DNA from: Massilia sp. Root351
Lineage (GTDB): Bacteria > Pseudomonadota > Gammaproteobacteria > Burkholderiales > Burkholderiaceae_D
Direction: 5' to 3'
Assembly (NCBI RefSeq): GCF_001425045.1
Contig: NZ_LMDJ01000023.1
Location: 571,420-635,419 of the forward strand
Length of the DNA stretch: 64,000 nt
The notes beneath the pieces are model-generated. The model did not search any database and was not told where the DNA came from. It saw only the letters and a list, made by a program, of their open reading frames with translations. Positions 32,534 to 42,249 of this stretch are shown in pieces; the first letter of the stretch is position 1; the number at the start of each line of letters is the position of its first letter. A program made the position numbers and the translations under genes.

Positions 32534-33007
32534 CTACTCGTGGCCGCGCCTGGTTGCCAGCGCCACCACGGCGGCGCCTGCCGCCACCACCAGCGCATCT
32601 TCGATCAAGCCGCTGCGGGTTTGTCCGATGCGCGCCATGGCTTGCTTGCGGACGGACAACGTCAAGTAGGCAAGCGGCACGGCGGTTGCGATGGCGACCG
32701 CCGCGCCTGCGCCCTCCCGGCCTTTCGGGGCCAGCGCGGCACCTGCAATTCCGGCGCTCATGACACGCGCAAGCAGCCCCAGGAACACGGTGCGGTCCGG
32801 CGCACTCTTCATCTTGTCGCCGGCCAGTTCGCCCAGCCCCATCGCCAACGCACCGGCCTTGACCACCGGCCGATCGAGGAGGACCAGTTCGCCGCTGGTA
32901 CGGCGGTGCGCCAAGCGCGCTGCAGCGAGAGTCGCCATGGGCGTCATGGAGCGGGCGCTGGCGACAGCGCCCATCAGGGCGGAGGAAAGAAGGCTGGGAA
33001 TCTTCAT
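32534..33007 (-). CDS. DUF4126-family membrane protein
   Basis: A 157-residue small protein with several hydrophobic segments (LLSSALMGAVASARSMTPMA, FLGLLARVMSAGIAGAAL, AGAAVAIATAVPLAYLTLSV and a C-terminal VVAAGAAVVAL) and the GELAGDK motif typical of DUF4126-like proteins. It is probably an inner membrane protein of unknown role. The ATG at 33007 has GGGG 8 bases upstream. It is convergent with the LacI gene. Confidence 0.7.
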   Translation of the reverse strand: MKIPSLLSSALMGAVASARSMTPMATLAAARLAHRRTSGELVLLDRPVVKAGALAMGLGELAGDKMKSAPDRTVFLGLLARVMSAGIAGAALAPKGREGAGAAVAIATAVPLAYLTLSVRKQAMARIGQTRSGLIEDALVVAAGAAVVALATRRGHE

Positions 33008-33129
33008 CGTTGTACCCCTATGCAAGTGGAATGCGAACTTGAGGTTCAACCATACAGGCAATTGCGCATTCCATCTGTTAGATGGAACATATAAACTCTG
33101 GCTTCATGGCGGTTCCAGGAGAATTGACG

Positions 33130-33477
33130 ATGTCCAATCACCCTCTTTTCACGATGCCGTTCGCCAAGGTCTACCCGCTGTATGTCAAGAAGGCGGAACG
33201 GAAGAATCGCACCAAAAAGGAAGTCGATCAGATCATTTGCTGGCTGACGGGCTACGACCAGGCCGGGCTGGAGCGGCAAATCGCACAGCAAGACGATGTT
33301 GCCGCTTTCTTCGCACAAGCGCCCGCCATGCACCCGCACGCCGCACAGATCAAGGGCGTGGTGTGCGGCATACGTGTGGAACTGATCGACGATACGCTGA
33401 TGCGCAACATCCGCTATCTGGACAAGCTGATCGACGAGCTGGCGAAGGGAAAGGCGATGGAAAAGATCCTGCGCTAG
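33130..33477 (+). CDS. DUF2200 domain protein
   Basis: A 115-residue soluble protein matching the DUF2200 family along its length: [34 protein letters not shown], the [14 protein letters not shown]-like loop and the final [18 protein letters not shown] helix. The function is unknown. An AGGAG box 8 bases before the ATG at 33130 fixes the start. It is convergent with the YjbR gene. Confidence 0.88.
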   Translation: MSNHPLFTMPFAKVYPLYVKKAERKNRTKKEVDQIICWLTGYDQAGLERQIAQQDDVAAFFAQAPAMHPHAAQIKGVVCGIRVELIDDTLMRNIRYLDKLIDELAKGKAMEKILR

Positions 33478-33493
33478 CTGCGCCGGCGCCGCG

Positions 33494-33853
33494 CTAGGCG
33501 CCCAGCGCCGCCAGCCGCTTGGGCTTGCTCAGGCTGGACAGCGCCTTGTCGTAGGACCACTGCACCAGCTCGGCCAGGTAGTCTTGCGGGAAGTGCTGGA
33601 CATTGACGATGGTGACCCAGTGGAAGCGGCCCATATAGCGCGCCGGCTTGACGCCGGGCACGCCGGTCAGTTCCAGAAAGCGGTCCGGCGAGGCGCGGAA
33701 GCTGAAGCGCCAGCGCTCAGGGTCGCTGGTCTTGAAATAGGCGAACGACTTTTCGCCCACCGCGTACACCAGGATGTTGCTCGGGGCGCCGTGCAAGGTG
33801 GCCACGGCGCCGGGAAACTGCGCGCAGTGCGCTTTCAGCTGTTCAACATCCAT
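33494..33853 (-). CDS. MmcQ/YjbR family protein
   Basis: A 119-residue protein of the MmcQ/YjbR family (double-wing-like fold, sometimes called DNA-binding): FPGAVATLHGAPSNILVYAVGEKSFAYFK is broken by the family's K(T/S) turn, then WRFSFRASPDRFLELTGVPGV and WVTIVNV. It starts 15 bases after the cphA1 stop, so it may be the last gene of the cphA2-cphA1 transcript; no functional link to cyanophycin is known. Confidence 0.85.
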   Translation of the reverse strand: MDVEQLKAHCAQFPGAVATLHGAPSNILVYAVGEKSFAYFKTSDPERWRFSFRASPDRFLELTGVPGVKPARYMGRFHWVTIVNVQHFPQDYLAELVQWSYDKALSSLSKPKRLAALGA

Positions 33854-33868
33854 TCCGGTGCGGCCGCC

Positions 33869-36439
33869 TTAAGCTTCGGCGACGCGCTTGGCGATATGCG
33901 CCAGCGATTCTTCCACCTGGTCCACCAGCACCAGGCACAGGTCGCCCGGCTGCAGGCGGGCCAGCGCCGTGTCGATGGCGATGAACTCGCCGTTGATCTC
34001 GTCGACGTAGTTGGTGCGCGGCGCGCCGGCCAGGCCCTGGCGCAACAGCGCGACCACTTCGCCGTCGGCGCGGCCGCGCTGGCACTGGTCCTGGTAGAGC
34101 AGCACGTCGTCGAAGGCCTTGCCCAGGATTTCGGTCTGCTGGCGGATGTCTTCGTCGCGGCGGTCGCCGGCGCCGGAGATCACCACCGAACGGCGCTTGG
34201 CCGGCAGCGCGTCCACCGCCTGCACCAGTGCCAGCATGGCATCCGGATTGTGGCCATAGTCGGCGATCACGGTGGCGCCCTTGTACGAGAACATGTTGAA
34301 GCGGCCCGGCGCGTTGTCGCTGTCGTTGGCGAAAGTGGCCAGACCCTTGCGGATCGACTCCCAGTCGATGCCGGCGCCCCATGCCGCCGCCACGGCGGCC
34401 ATCACATTCTCCACCTGGAAACCGATGGCGCCGTTGCGCGTGATCGGCACTTCCGACAGCGCCACCGCTTCGGCGTGCTTGCCTTCGGCGGCGATCAGCT
34501 GGCCGTCTTCGATGTAGACCGTGCGGCGGCCCTGCGCCAGGTGGGTGGCGATGACCGGATGCTCGCGGTCGGCGCCAAAGAAGGTCACCTTGCCTTTGCA
34601 CGACGCCGCCATGCCGGCCACGATGGGGTCCATCGCGTTCAGCACGGCCACGCCGTTCTTGTCCACGTTCTGCACGATGACGCGCTTCAGCACCGCCAGG
34701 TCTTCCACGGTGGTGATGTAGTTCAGGCCCAGGTGGTCGCCGGCGCCAATATTGGTCACCACGGCCACCTTGCAGCGATCGAAAGCCAGGCCTTCGCGCA
34801 GCACCCCGCCACGCGCGGTTTCAAACACGGCCGCGTCCACGTCCGGGTGCTGCAGCACGTTGCGCGCGCTGCGCGGGCCGGAGCAGTCGCCGCTGTCGGT
34901 GCGGCGGCCGTTGATGTAGACGCCGTCGGTATTGGTCATGCCCACGCGCAGGCCGCTGGAAGCCATCAGGTGCGCGATCAGGCGCACGGTGGTGGTCTTG
35001 CCGTTGGTGCCGGTGACTGCCACCACGGGAATGCGGCCGTCGTCGCCCTCGGGGAACATGGCCGAGATGATGGCTTCGCCCACCGGACGGCCCTTGCCGT
35101 AGGAAGGTGTCAGGTGCATGCGCAGGCCCGGCGCGGCGTTCACTTCCACCACCCCGCCGCCTTGCGCTTCGATCGGCTGCAGCACGCTGTCGCACACCAC
35201 GTCCACGCCGCAGATGTCGAGGCCGATCATCTGCGCCGCTTCCACCGCACGCGCCGCCACTTCAGGGTGCACGTCGTCGGTCACGTCGGTGGCCGAACCG
35301 CCGGTAGACAGGTTGGCGTTGTTGCGCAGGATCACGCGCTGGCCTTTCGGCGGCACCGAGTCGGCCTCGTAGCCTTGCAGCGCCAGGCGCGCCAGGGCGA
35401 TGTCATCGAATCGGATCTTGGTCAGCGAGGTGGCGTGGCCGGAGCCGCGGCGCGGGTCCGCGTTCACCAGTTCCACCAGTTCGCGCACCGAGTGCACGCC
35501 GTCGCCGACCACGTGCGGCGGGTCGCGGCGCGCGGCGGCGATCAGCTTGTTGCCGATCACCAGCAGGCGGAAATCGTGGCCTGGCAGGAAGCGCTCGACC
35601 AGGATGTCGTCGCGGAATTCGCGCGCGGCGGCAAAGGCCTTGAAGACCTGCTCGCGGGTGGTGATGTTGACCGTCACGCCCTTGCCCTGGTTACCGTCCT
35701 TCGGCTTGATCACCACCGGCAGGCCGACTTCGTTGGCGGCCTTCCAGGCGTCTTCCTCGTCTTCGGCCGCGCGGCCGTGCGGTACCGGCACGCCGGCCGC
35801 GTCCAGCAGTTTCTTGGTCAGTTCCTTGTCCTGCGCGATGGTCTCGGCGATGGCACCGGTGGAATCCATCTCCGCGGCCTGGATGCGGCGCTGGCGCGAG
35901 CCCCAGCCGAACATCACCATCGAACCCTTGGTCATGCGCTTGAAGGGGATGTTGCGCACCACGGCGGCGTGCACGATGGCGCCGGTGCTCGGCCCCAGGC
36001 GCACGTCCTCGTCCAGGTCGCGCAGCTGCGCCAGCGCGCCGGGCAGGTCGAACGGCGTGTCGTCCAGCGCGGACTTCAGCAGCTGCTCGGCCAGTTCCAC
36101 CGCCAGGCGGCCCACTTCTTCTTCGGTGTACTCCACCACCATCTGGTAGATGCCGGTTTCCAGCGTCGGCGTGGTGCGGCTGAAGGTCACCGGGCAGCCG
36201 GCCTCGGCCTGCAGGGCCAGCGTGGCCAGCTCGAGCACGTGCGCCATCGGAATCGCGTCGTCATGGCCGATCGGCTGCAGCGCAGCGATCCCCGGGAAGC
36301 GCGCGCGCAGGCGTACTTCGAAGCCGGGCAGCTTGTCGATGTTCTCTTCATCTGCCGTGCATTTGACGATGGCTTCGACCGCCGTGTGGTGACTCCAAAG
36401 ATTGGGACCGCGCAGCGCGCGGATGCGAATAACTTCCAT
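33869..36439 (-). CDS. cphA: Cyanophycin synthetase CphA1
   Basis: An 856-residue enzyme of normal CphA1 length. It polymerises aspartate and arginine into multi-L-arginyl-poly-L-aspartate, a nitrogen and carbon store, using ATP. It has the N-terminal RALRGPNLWS domain, an ATP-grasp domain (about 215-470, KPKDGNQGKGVTVN) that activates the Asp chain, and a Mur-ligase-like domain with an intact P-loop (VTGTNGKTTT, K481) for adding Arg. It lies 63 bases after cphA2 on the same strand. Confidence 0.95.
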   Translation of the reverse strand: MEVIRIRALRGPNLWSHHTAVEAIVKCTADEENIDKLPGFEVRLRARFPGIAALQPIGHDDAIPMAHVLELATLALQAEAGCPVTFSRTTPTLETGIYQMVVEYTEEEVGRLAVELAEQLLKSALDDTPFDLPGALAQLRDLDEDVRLGPSTGAIVHAAVVRNIPFKRMTKGSMVMFGWGSRQRRIQAAEMDSTGAIAETIAQDKELTKKLLDAAGVPVPHGRAAEDEEDAWKAANEVGLPVVIKPKDGNQGKGVTVNITTREQVFKAFAAAREFRDDILVERFLPGHDFRLLVIGNKLIAAARRDPPHVVGDGVHSVRELVELVNADPRRGSGHATSLTKIRFDDIALARLALQGYEADSVPPKGQRVILRNNANLSTGGSATDVTDDVHPEVAARAVEAAQMIGLDICGVDVVCDSVLQPIEAQGGGVVEVNAAPGLRMHLTPSYGKGRPVGEAIISAMFPEGDDGRIPVVAVTGTNGKTTTVRLIAHLMASSGLRVGMTNTDGVYINGRRTDSGDCSGPRSARNVLQHPDVDAAVFETARGGVLREGLAFDRCKVAVVTNIGAGDHLGLNYITTVEDLAVLKRVIVQNVDKNGVAVLNAMDPIVAGMAASCKGKVTFFGADREHPVIATHLAQGRRTVYIEDGQLIAAEGKHAEAVALSEVPITRNGAIGFQVENVMAAVAAAWGAGIDWESIRKGLATFANDSDNAPGRFNMFSYKGATVIADYGHNPDAMLALVQAVDALPAKRRSVVISGAGDRRDEDIRQQTEILGKAFDDVLLYQDQCQRGRADGEVVALLRQGLAGAPRTNYVDEINGEFIAIDTALARLQPGDLCLVLVDQVEESLAHIAKRVAEA

Positions 36440-36502
36440 TACCTGTGTCCTGTATGTGAACTGGGTGATCTGCTGATCTGTCTACGTGAGCTGAGTGATG
36501 TT

Positions 36503-38668
36503 TCAGTTGGCCTTGAAAGTGCGCAGCGCGGCGGCGATCAGGCCCGGTTCCAGGCCCAGCGCCCAGCCGGCGGCGATGGCGGCCAGCACGGCTTCCTCGT
36601 TGCCTTTCTGGCTGGCCGGCATGCAGGACAGCGGCAGCATCGCCACTTCATTGGCGCCGGCCGCCAGCACAAAGCCGGTGGCGCGCATGAACACCGCGCG
36701 CTCGCCGTCCTGGCGGTGCTCGACAATGGCTGGCAGCTGCTCGTCCAGGCCGTAGAAAATCACCGCGCCGTCGCACAGCTCGGCCATTTCCACCACTTGC
36801 GGCTCGGCGGCGTTCAGCACCGCGGCGCCGTCCGGCAGCACCACATCGACCTGGGTGCGCAGCACGCCGTACATGTCGTCTTCGTCGCCGATGTAGAACT
36901 CGGACAGGTCGCCGTGGCCGGCCACGTCGGTGACGATGCCCACCGAGCACTTGTCGTAGGCCAGGCCTTCGGTCAGGATCATGCGGCTGCCGTTGTGGAA
37001 CACGGCCGCTTCCACGTTACGGTTGAGCAGCAGGCGCTGGCCCGATTCCCAGGCCGTCAACGGGCCGCGCGGCACCTTGCGGCCGTTCAGGTAAATGCCT
37101 TCTTCGCAGCTCAGGCCGACCGACTTGCCGCTCACTTCGAGCAGCCAGGCGGTCAGGTTGGCGATCAGCACGCTGTGCCGTTCGCCGGCCACGCCCACCA
37201 CCGGGATGCGGCCGGTGTCGTCATGCGCGAACAGCTGGTCGACTATGGCGGCGCCCACCGGGCGCGGCTGGCCGCCTTCGGCCGGCTTCAAATGGGCCAG
37301 CAGGCCCGGGCTGGCGTTCACTTCGATGACGGCGCCGCCCTGCTGGTCCAGCGGGCGCGAAATGTCCTGCGCCACCAGGTCGATGCCGGCGATGTCCAGG
37401 CCGATCACGCGCGCGGCCAGGGTAGCCATGTCGGCGATGTCCGGATGCACCAGATCGGTCACGTCCACCGCCACGTTGCCGTTCGGCTGGATCAGCACCT
37501 TGTGGCCGGCGGCCGGCACCGATTCGTGCGTCATGTTCTGGCGCTTGAGCTCGAGGATGATCTCGGCCGACTCGTGCGGCTTGATCAGGCCCAGCGGCGA
37601 GCCTTCGGTCTCGCCCCGGCGCGGGTCGATATTGATGTGCAGGTCGCACAGCTGCTTGATGGTGTGCTGGCCGTCGCCCGTCACCCACAGCGACTCGCCC
37701 TTGGCGGCCGCAATCAGCTTCTTGCCCACCACCAGCAGGCGGTGCTCGTCGCCGGCAATGAAGCGTTCCACGATCACGCTCTTGCTGCCGCCCTTGCGCG
37801 CGGCCAGCTCGTAGGCCGCGTGCACGTCGGCTTCGGTGGTCAGGTTCAGGGTCACGCCGCGGCCGTGGTTGCCGTCGTAGGGTTTGACCACCACGGGCAG
37901 GCCGATGTCTTCGGCCGCTTCCCACGCCTCTTCGGCGCTGCGTACCAGCTCGCCTTCCGGCACCGGCACGCCGGCCGAGGCCAGCAGGCTCTTGGTCAGG
38001 TCCTTGTCGCTGGCAATGCCTTCGGCAATGGCGCTGGTGGCGTCGGTCTCAGCGGTCCAGATGCGGCGCTGGCGCGCGCCGTGGCCCAGTTGCACCAGGT
38101 TGCCGTCGGTCAGGCGGATCGATGGGATCTTGCGGTCAGTGGCGGCGTCGACGATGTTGGCCGTGCTCGGGCCCAGGCACAGCGACTCGACCATGTCGGT
38201 CAGCTCGGCCACGGTGGCGGCCAGGTCGTACGGCCGGTCTTCGATGGCGGCCATCAGCAGTTCGCGGCCGGCGGCCAGCGCGGCGCGCCCCACCTGTTCC
38301 TGGCGGGTGCGGAAGGCCATCTTGTAGATCACGCCATCCTCGGAGGTCTGGCGCGTCTTGCCGAAGCCGGTGCGCATGCCGGCCAGGTTCTGCAGCTCCA
38401 GCACCACGTGCTCGAGGATGTGGCCGGCATAGGTGCCGTCCCGCAGGCGTTCGTTGAAGCCGCCGCGCTCGCCCACGCCGCAGCGGTGCTCCACCAGGTG
38501 CGGCAGGATGGCCGTCAGGCGCTCGTACAGACCGGGGATTTTGTCAGAGGGGAAATTTTCGAGCTCGCCAATATCCAGCCACGCCTCGATCACCGGGCGG
38601 TAGGTCCAGATATTTGGTCCGCGCAAGTGTGTTACACGGAGAAATTCAATGTCTTTCTTCTTTGTCAT
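36503..38668 (-). CDS. Second cyanophycin synthetase (CphA2/CphA'-like) with degenerate Mur-ligase P-loop
   Basis: A 721-residue homologue of the adjacent CphA1, about 135 residues shorter. The N-terminal (HLRGPNIWTY) and ATP-grasp domains (KPYDGNHGRGVTLN, EVNASPGLLAHLKP) look intact. In the Mur-ligase-like domain the sequence aligned to the CphA1 P-loop is VAGERHSVLI (residues 493-502): glycine, lysine and threonine are lost, Ser499 standing where the lysine would be. The C-terminal ligase lobe is also shortened. Cyanobacterial CphA2 enzymes, which lack one ATP site, use beta-aspartyl-arginine dipeptide; the same may hold here, but this copy may instead assist CphA1. Confidence 0.88.
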   Translation of the reverse strand: MTKKKDIEFLRVTHLRGPNIWTYRPVIEAWLDIGELENFPSDKIPGLYERLTAILPHLVEHRCGVGERGGFNERLRDGTYAGHILEHVVLELQNLAGMRTGFGKTRQTSEDGVIYKMAFRTRQEQVGRAALAAGRELLMAAIEDRPYDLAATVAELTDMVESLCLGPSTANIVDAATDRKIPSIRLTDGNLVQLGHGARQRRIWTAETDATSAIAEGIASDKDLTKSLLASAGVPVPEGELVRSAEEAWEAAEDIGLPVVVKPYDGNHGRGVTLNLTTEADVHAAYELAARKGGSKSVIVERFIAGDEHRLLVVGKKLIAAAKGESLWVTGDGQHTIKQLCDLHINIDPRRGETEGSPLGLIKPHESAEIILELKRQNMTHESVPAAGHKVLIQPNGNVAVDVTDLVHPDIADMATLAARVIGLDIAGIDLVAQDISRPLDQQGGAVIEVNASPGLLAHLKPAEGGQPRPVGAAIVDQLFAHDDTGRIPVVGVAGERHSVLIANLTAWLLEVSGKSVGLSCEEGIYLNGRKVPRGPLTAWESGQRLLLNRNVEAAVFHNGSRMILTEGLAYDKCSVGIVTDVAGHGDLSEFYIGDEDDMYGVLRTQVDVVLPDGAAVLNAAEPQVVEMAELCDGAVIFYGLDEQLPAIVEHRQDGERAVFMRATGFVLAAGANEVAMLPLSCMPASQKGNEEAVLAAIAAGWALGLEPGLIAAALRTFKAN

Positions 38669-38687
38669 GTTTTTGCTCTTGTACCTC

Positions 38688-38705
38688 TTGCGGTATACTC
38701 CGCAA
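38688..38705. promoter_or_regulatory. Inverted repeat upstream of cphA2
   Basis: TTGCGG-TATACT-CCGCAA: 6-bp arms around a TATACT that itself resembles a -10 box, 20-37 bases before the cphA2 ATG, in the divergent region with the ABC transporter gene. Possible operator. Confidence 0.4.
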
Positions 38706-38842
38706 AAGCAGGCCGCACTTGGCGGTCCCCCTCTTTTATTTCGTCAAATGATGAATAACTGACAGAATACCGTAAATCACTGCCTAGCTACGACGCGCTT
38801 ACGACTATCCTGCTTCGCTATTTTCCCACTGTTTCTCTTTCC

Positions 38843-38856
38843 TTGCCAATTGGCAA
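38843..38856. promoter_or_regulatory. 14-base perfect palindrome upstream of the ABC transporter gene
   Basis: TTGCCAATTGGCAA is fully self-complementary and ends 25 bases before the ATG at 38882. In a 213-base divergent region between the cyanophycin synthetase and transporter operons it is a good candidate regulator site. Confidence 0.45.
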
Positions 38857-38881
38857 AGCCCGCACTGGAGTATGTTGCACA

Positions 38882-41164
38882 ATGATAACAAAACAGCTTT
38901 CCCCGGAACTCAGCCATACGGAACTACCAGAAGTATGGCGTGCCGAGGTGCAACTACAACTTTCCTCCGGGGAAAACGTTTCAAGTGCGCTCGAGGTTGA
39001 CCTCGACGCGCGCCTTCATTTTTCCAAGGGCCTCATCCTCGTTACCGAGCGCCGCATTATGGCACGCGCGCCGGGGGAAACGGTATGGCAATCTTGGCCT
39101 TACGAACAGGATTTGACCTTAAAACTGCACGACCATGCGGGCGTCGGCCACCTGGAGTTATTCAACCAACAAGGCCGCCTGGCTAACTGGCGCTTCACGC
39201 TGGGCCAGAACCTGCTGGCCATCCGCCTGGCCGAAAAGTTCGCCGCGCTGCGCGACAGTTTCGTCAGCGGCCAGCCCATCGTACAGGACGAGGAGCACAT
39301 CTGCCCGTCCTGCAAGGCGCCGCTGGAGCCGGACCAGGACGAATGCCCGATCTGCACCAAGGTGGTATACACGCCGCCGTCCACCTGGACCCTGTTCCGC
39401 CTGTGGCGCTTTGCCGCGCCCTACCGCTGGCCGCTGCTGGCCGGCTTCCTGCTCATGCTGCTGAGCACAGCGGCGCACATGATCCCGCCGTATCTGACCA
39501 TGCCGCTGATGGACAACGTGCTGATCCCTTACCAGAACGGCAAGCCGGTCGACACCGGCCTGGTGACCATGTATATGAGCGGCCTGTTCGGTTCAGCGGT
39601 GCTGGCCTGGATCCTGGGCTGGGGCAAGACCTATGTGCTGGCCCTGGTGTCCGAGCGCATCGGCGCCGACCTGCGCACGACTACCTATGAGCACCTGCTG
39701 CGATTGTCGCTGGAATACTTCGGCGGCAAGCGCACCGGCGACCTGATGTCGCGCATCGGCAGCGAATCGGACCGCATCTGCGTGTTCCTGTCGCTGCACC
39801 TGCTAGACTTCGCCTCCGACGTGCTGATGATCATCATGACCGGCGTGATCCTGGTCTCCATCGACCCGTGGCTGGCCGCCATCACCCTGCTGCCGCTGCC
39901 CTTCATCGCCTGGCTGATCCACCTGGTGCGCGACCGCCTGCGCACCGGTTTCGAAAAGATCGACCGCGTGTGGGGCGAAGTGACCAACGTGCTGGCCGAC
40001 ACCATTCCCGGCATCCGCGTGGTGAAAGCCTTCGCCCAGGAATCGCGCGAAGCGGGCCGCTTCCGCACCGCCAACAAGCACAACCTGGCCGTGAACGACA
40101 AGCTCAACAAGGTGTGGTCGCTGTTCTCGCCCACCGTGTCCTTCCTCACCGAGCTGGGCCTGCTGGTGATCTGGGTGTTCGGTATCTACCAGGTGTCGCA
40201 ATCGAACATCACGGTCGGTGTGCTGAGCGCCTTCGTGGCCTACTCCAGCCGCTTCTACGGCCGCCTGGACTCGATGAGCCGCATCGTCTCGGTGACCCAG
40301 AAATCGGCCTCCGCCGCTAAGCGCATCTTCGACATCCTGGACCACGTGTCGTCGGTGCCGGAGCCGGTCAAGCCGGTCAAACTGGGCAAGGTGGAAGGCA
40401 ATATCGCGCTGCGCGACGTCGGTTTCCGCTACGGCAACCGGGCCGTCAACCGCAACATCAGCATCAACATCAAGGCCGGCGAAATGGTGGGCCTGGTGGG
40501 CCACTCCGGCTCCGGCAAGAGCACGCTGGTCAACCTGATCTGCCGCTTCTACGACGTGACCGAGGGCGCCATCCTGCTGGACGGCGTGGACATCCGCGCG
40601 CTGGGCGTATCGGACTACCGCCGCAACATCGGCCTGGTGCTGCAGGAGCCGTTCCTGTTCTTCGGCACCATCGCCGAGAACATCGCCTACGGCAAGCCGG
40701 ACGCCACCCGCGAGCAAATCATTGCCGCCGCGCGCGCCGCCCATGCGCATGAATTCATTCTGCGCCTGGCGCAGGGCTACGACTCCATGGTGGGCGAGCG
40801 CGGCCAGGGCCTGTCCGGCGGCGAGCGCCAGCGCATCTCGATCGCGCGCGCACTGCTGATCGACCCGCCTATCCTGATCCTGGACGAAGCTACCGCCTCG
40901 GTGGACTCGGAAACGGAGAAAGAGATCCAGAAAGCGCTGGACAACCTGGTTACCGGCCGCACCACCATCGCCATCGCGCACCGCCTGTCCACGCTGCAAA
41001 AGGCCGACCGCCTGGTGGTGCTGGACCGTGGCCGCGTGGTCGAGGAAGGCGGCCACGACGAGCTGATGGCCGCCGAAGGCGCCTACTACCGCCTCTATAT
41101 GGCACAGGCGCGCAACGTCGACACCGACCTTGACGACGCCCCCGGAAAACGACATGACGACTGA
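38882..41164 (+). CDS. Cyanophycin-metabolism-associated ABC exporter-type transporter (fused TMD-NBD)
   Basis: A 760-residue half-transporter. An unusual N-terminal cytosolic region (1-165) carries a Cys4 zinc-ribbon-like motif (CPSC 141-144, CPIC 155-158). Six membrane helices follow (about 175-465), then an NBD with GHSGSGKST (K546), LSGGERQR signature, [12 protein letters not shown] and the AHRLSTL H-loop. This type is repeatedly found beside cphA genes with a DUF1854 protein, giving its family name; the substrate is not established. It is divergent from cphA2, and its 3' end overlaps the DUF1854 gene by 11 bases. Confidence 0.9.
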   Translation: MITKQLSPELSHTELPEVWRAEVQLQLSSGENVSSALEVDLDARLHFSKGLILVTERRIMARAPGETVWQSWPYEQDLTLKLHDHAGVGHLELFNQQGRLANWRFTLGQNLLAIRLAEKFAALRDSFVSGQPIVQDEEHICPSCKAPLEPDQDECPICTKVVYTPPSTWTLFRLWRFAAPYRWPLLAGFLLMLLSTAAHMIPPYLTMPLMDNVLIPYQNGKPVDTGLVTMYMSGLFGSAVLAWILGWGKTYVLALVSERIGADLRTTTYEHLLRLSLEYFGGKRTGDLMSRIGSESDRICVFLSLHLLDFASDVLMIIMTGVILVSIDPWLAAITLLPLPFIAWLIHLVRDRLRTGFEKIDRVWGEVTNVLADTIPGIRVVKAFAQESREAGRFRTANKHNLAVNDKLNKVWSLFSPTVSFLTELGLLVIWVFGIYQVSQSNITVGVLSAFVAYSSRFYGRLDSMSRIVSVTQKSASAAKRIFDILDHVSSVPEPVKPVKLGKVEGNIALRDVGFRYGNRAVNRNISINIKAGEMVGLVGHSGSGKSTLVNLICRFYDVTEGAILLDGVDIRALGVSDYRRNIGLVLQEPFLFFGTIAENIAYGKPDATREQIIAAARAAHAHEFILRLAQGYDSMVGERGQGLSGGERQRISIARALLIDPPILILDEATASVDSETEKEIQKALDNLVTGRTTIAIAHRLSTLQKADRLVVLDRGRVVEEGGHDELMAAEGAYYRLYMAQARNVDTDLDDAPGKRHDD

Positions 41165-41648
41165 TTCCATGACTACGCTGAGCATTCACAACTTCACCCT
41201 GGCGCGCGACTCCTTCGGCCGCCTGAACCTGACCGACGCCGCCGGCGTGCTGCACGAAAACGTGGCGCCGGTACGCGCCTTCCCGATCCAGGCGCCGGAA
41301 CAGGGCATTTCGCTGGTGACCACGGACGGCAAGGAGATCGCCTGGATCGACGCCCTGGCCGACCTCAGCGGCCCCAACGCGGCACTGGTGCGCGAGGAGC
41401 TGCAAGGGCGCGAATTCATGCCCGAAATCGCGCGCATCCTGGCGGTGACCAGCTACGCCACGCCATGCACCTGGACCGTGGACACCAACCGCGGCCAGAC
41501 CGAATTCGTGCTGCGCGGCGAGGAAGACATCCGCCGCATCGGCAGCGATACGCTGCTGGTGTCGGACACCCATGGCATCCACTTCCTGATCCGCAACCAG
41601 TACGAATTGGACAAGCACAGCAAGAAAATCCTGGACCGTTTCCTGTGA
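41154..41648 (+). CDS. Cyanophycin-metabolism-associated DUF1854 protein
   Basis: A 164-residue soluble protein of the DUF1854 family, seen with the preceding ABC transporter in cyanophycin loci. Visible family segments are NLTDAAGVLHENVAPVRAFP, ISLVTTDGKEIAWID, EELQGREFMPEI and the end HFLIRNQYELDKHSKKILDR. There is no signal peptide, so it probably acts at the cytosolic side with the transporter. The ATG at 41154 has GGAAAA upstream and overlaps the transporter gene; a later ATG at 41169 has no ribosome site. Confidence 0.88.
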   Translation: MTTDSMTTLSIHNFTLARDSFGRLNLTDAAGVLHENVAPVRAFPIQAPEQGISLVTTDGKEIAWIDALADLSGPNAALVREELQGREFMPEIARILAVTSYATPCTWTVDTNRGQTEFVLRGEEDIRRIGSDTLLVSDTHGIHFLIRNQYELDKHSKKILDRFL

Positions 41649-41658
41649 CCGCACGCTC

Positions 41659-42105
41659 ATGAAACAAAAATCGCTCTCGGCCGGCGCAGTAGTTCTGCAT
41701 GGCAACGGCGACACCCGCCGCTACCTGCTGATGCGCTGTTTCCAATACTGGGACTTCCCGAAAGGCATGGTGGAGCCGGGCGAGTCGCCCTTCCTCGCTG
41801 CGCAGCGCGAGATTGCTGAAGAAGCAACCCTGACAGACCTGGATTTCCCGTGGGGCGAACAGTTCACCGAAACCGCGCCCTACGGCGACGGCAAGGTGGC
41901 GCGCTACTACCTGGCGGTGAGCGCCACGCGCGACGTGGTGCTGGGCGTGAGCGAAGAACTGGGTTTCCCGGAACACGACGAGTTCCGCTGGGTCGATGTT
42001 GACGAAGCGCGCTCCCTGCTCGGCGCCCGCGTGCGGGCGGTGCTGGAATGGGCGCACCAGCTCAGCGCCACGCCGCCGCAGGCATCCAGCTCTGGAAGTA
42101 GCTGA
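41659..42105 (+). CDS. NUDIX hydrolase
   Basis: A 148-residue NUDIX-fold pyrophosphohydrolase. The NUDIX box begins GMVEPGESPFLAAQ and continues REIAEEATL: the metal-binding REx2EE residues are kept, but the usual Gly after EEx is Thr. Substrates of this group include diadenosine polyphosphates, NDP-sugars and oxidised nucleotides; none can be assigned. It starts 10 bases after the DUF1854 stop and is the third gene of that transcript, which suggests housekeeping of nucleotides by-produced in cyanophycin turnover, a guess only. Confidence 0.85.
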   Translation: MKQKSLSAGAVVLHGNGDTRRYLLMRCFQYWDFPKGMVEPGESPFLAAQREIAEEATLTDLDFPWGEQFTETAPYGDGKVARYYLAVSATRDVVLGVSEELGFPEHDEFRWVDVDEARSLLGARVRAVLEWAHQLSATPPQASSSGSS

Positions 42106-42249
42106 AAAGCAACATCTTTTTCCTCACAGAGTCGCGCCAGTCGCGGCTTTTTGTTTACTTGGCGGCCGCCAGGGGCTAGCATGATAAACATAAGCAACGA
42201 AAGTTGCTACATGTGAAATTTGCAAGACGCCTCAATGCCGGAGACCGCC

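Noticed and set aside
33584-38758. A 1724-codon open frame on the plus strand opposite both cyanophycin synthetases
   Set aside because: It is the antisense shadow of two clearly coding genes, shows His/Val/Ala/Arg-rich composition with no domain, and reads across their intergenic gap only because GC-rich third positions avoid stops.
42121-42152. Possible terminator after the NUDIX gene (GTCGCG repeats then CTTTTTG)
   Set aside because: The repeated units are mostly direct, not inverted; the only stem is 4 bp.
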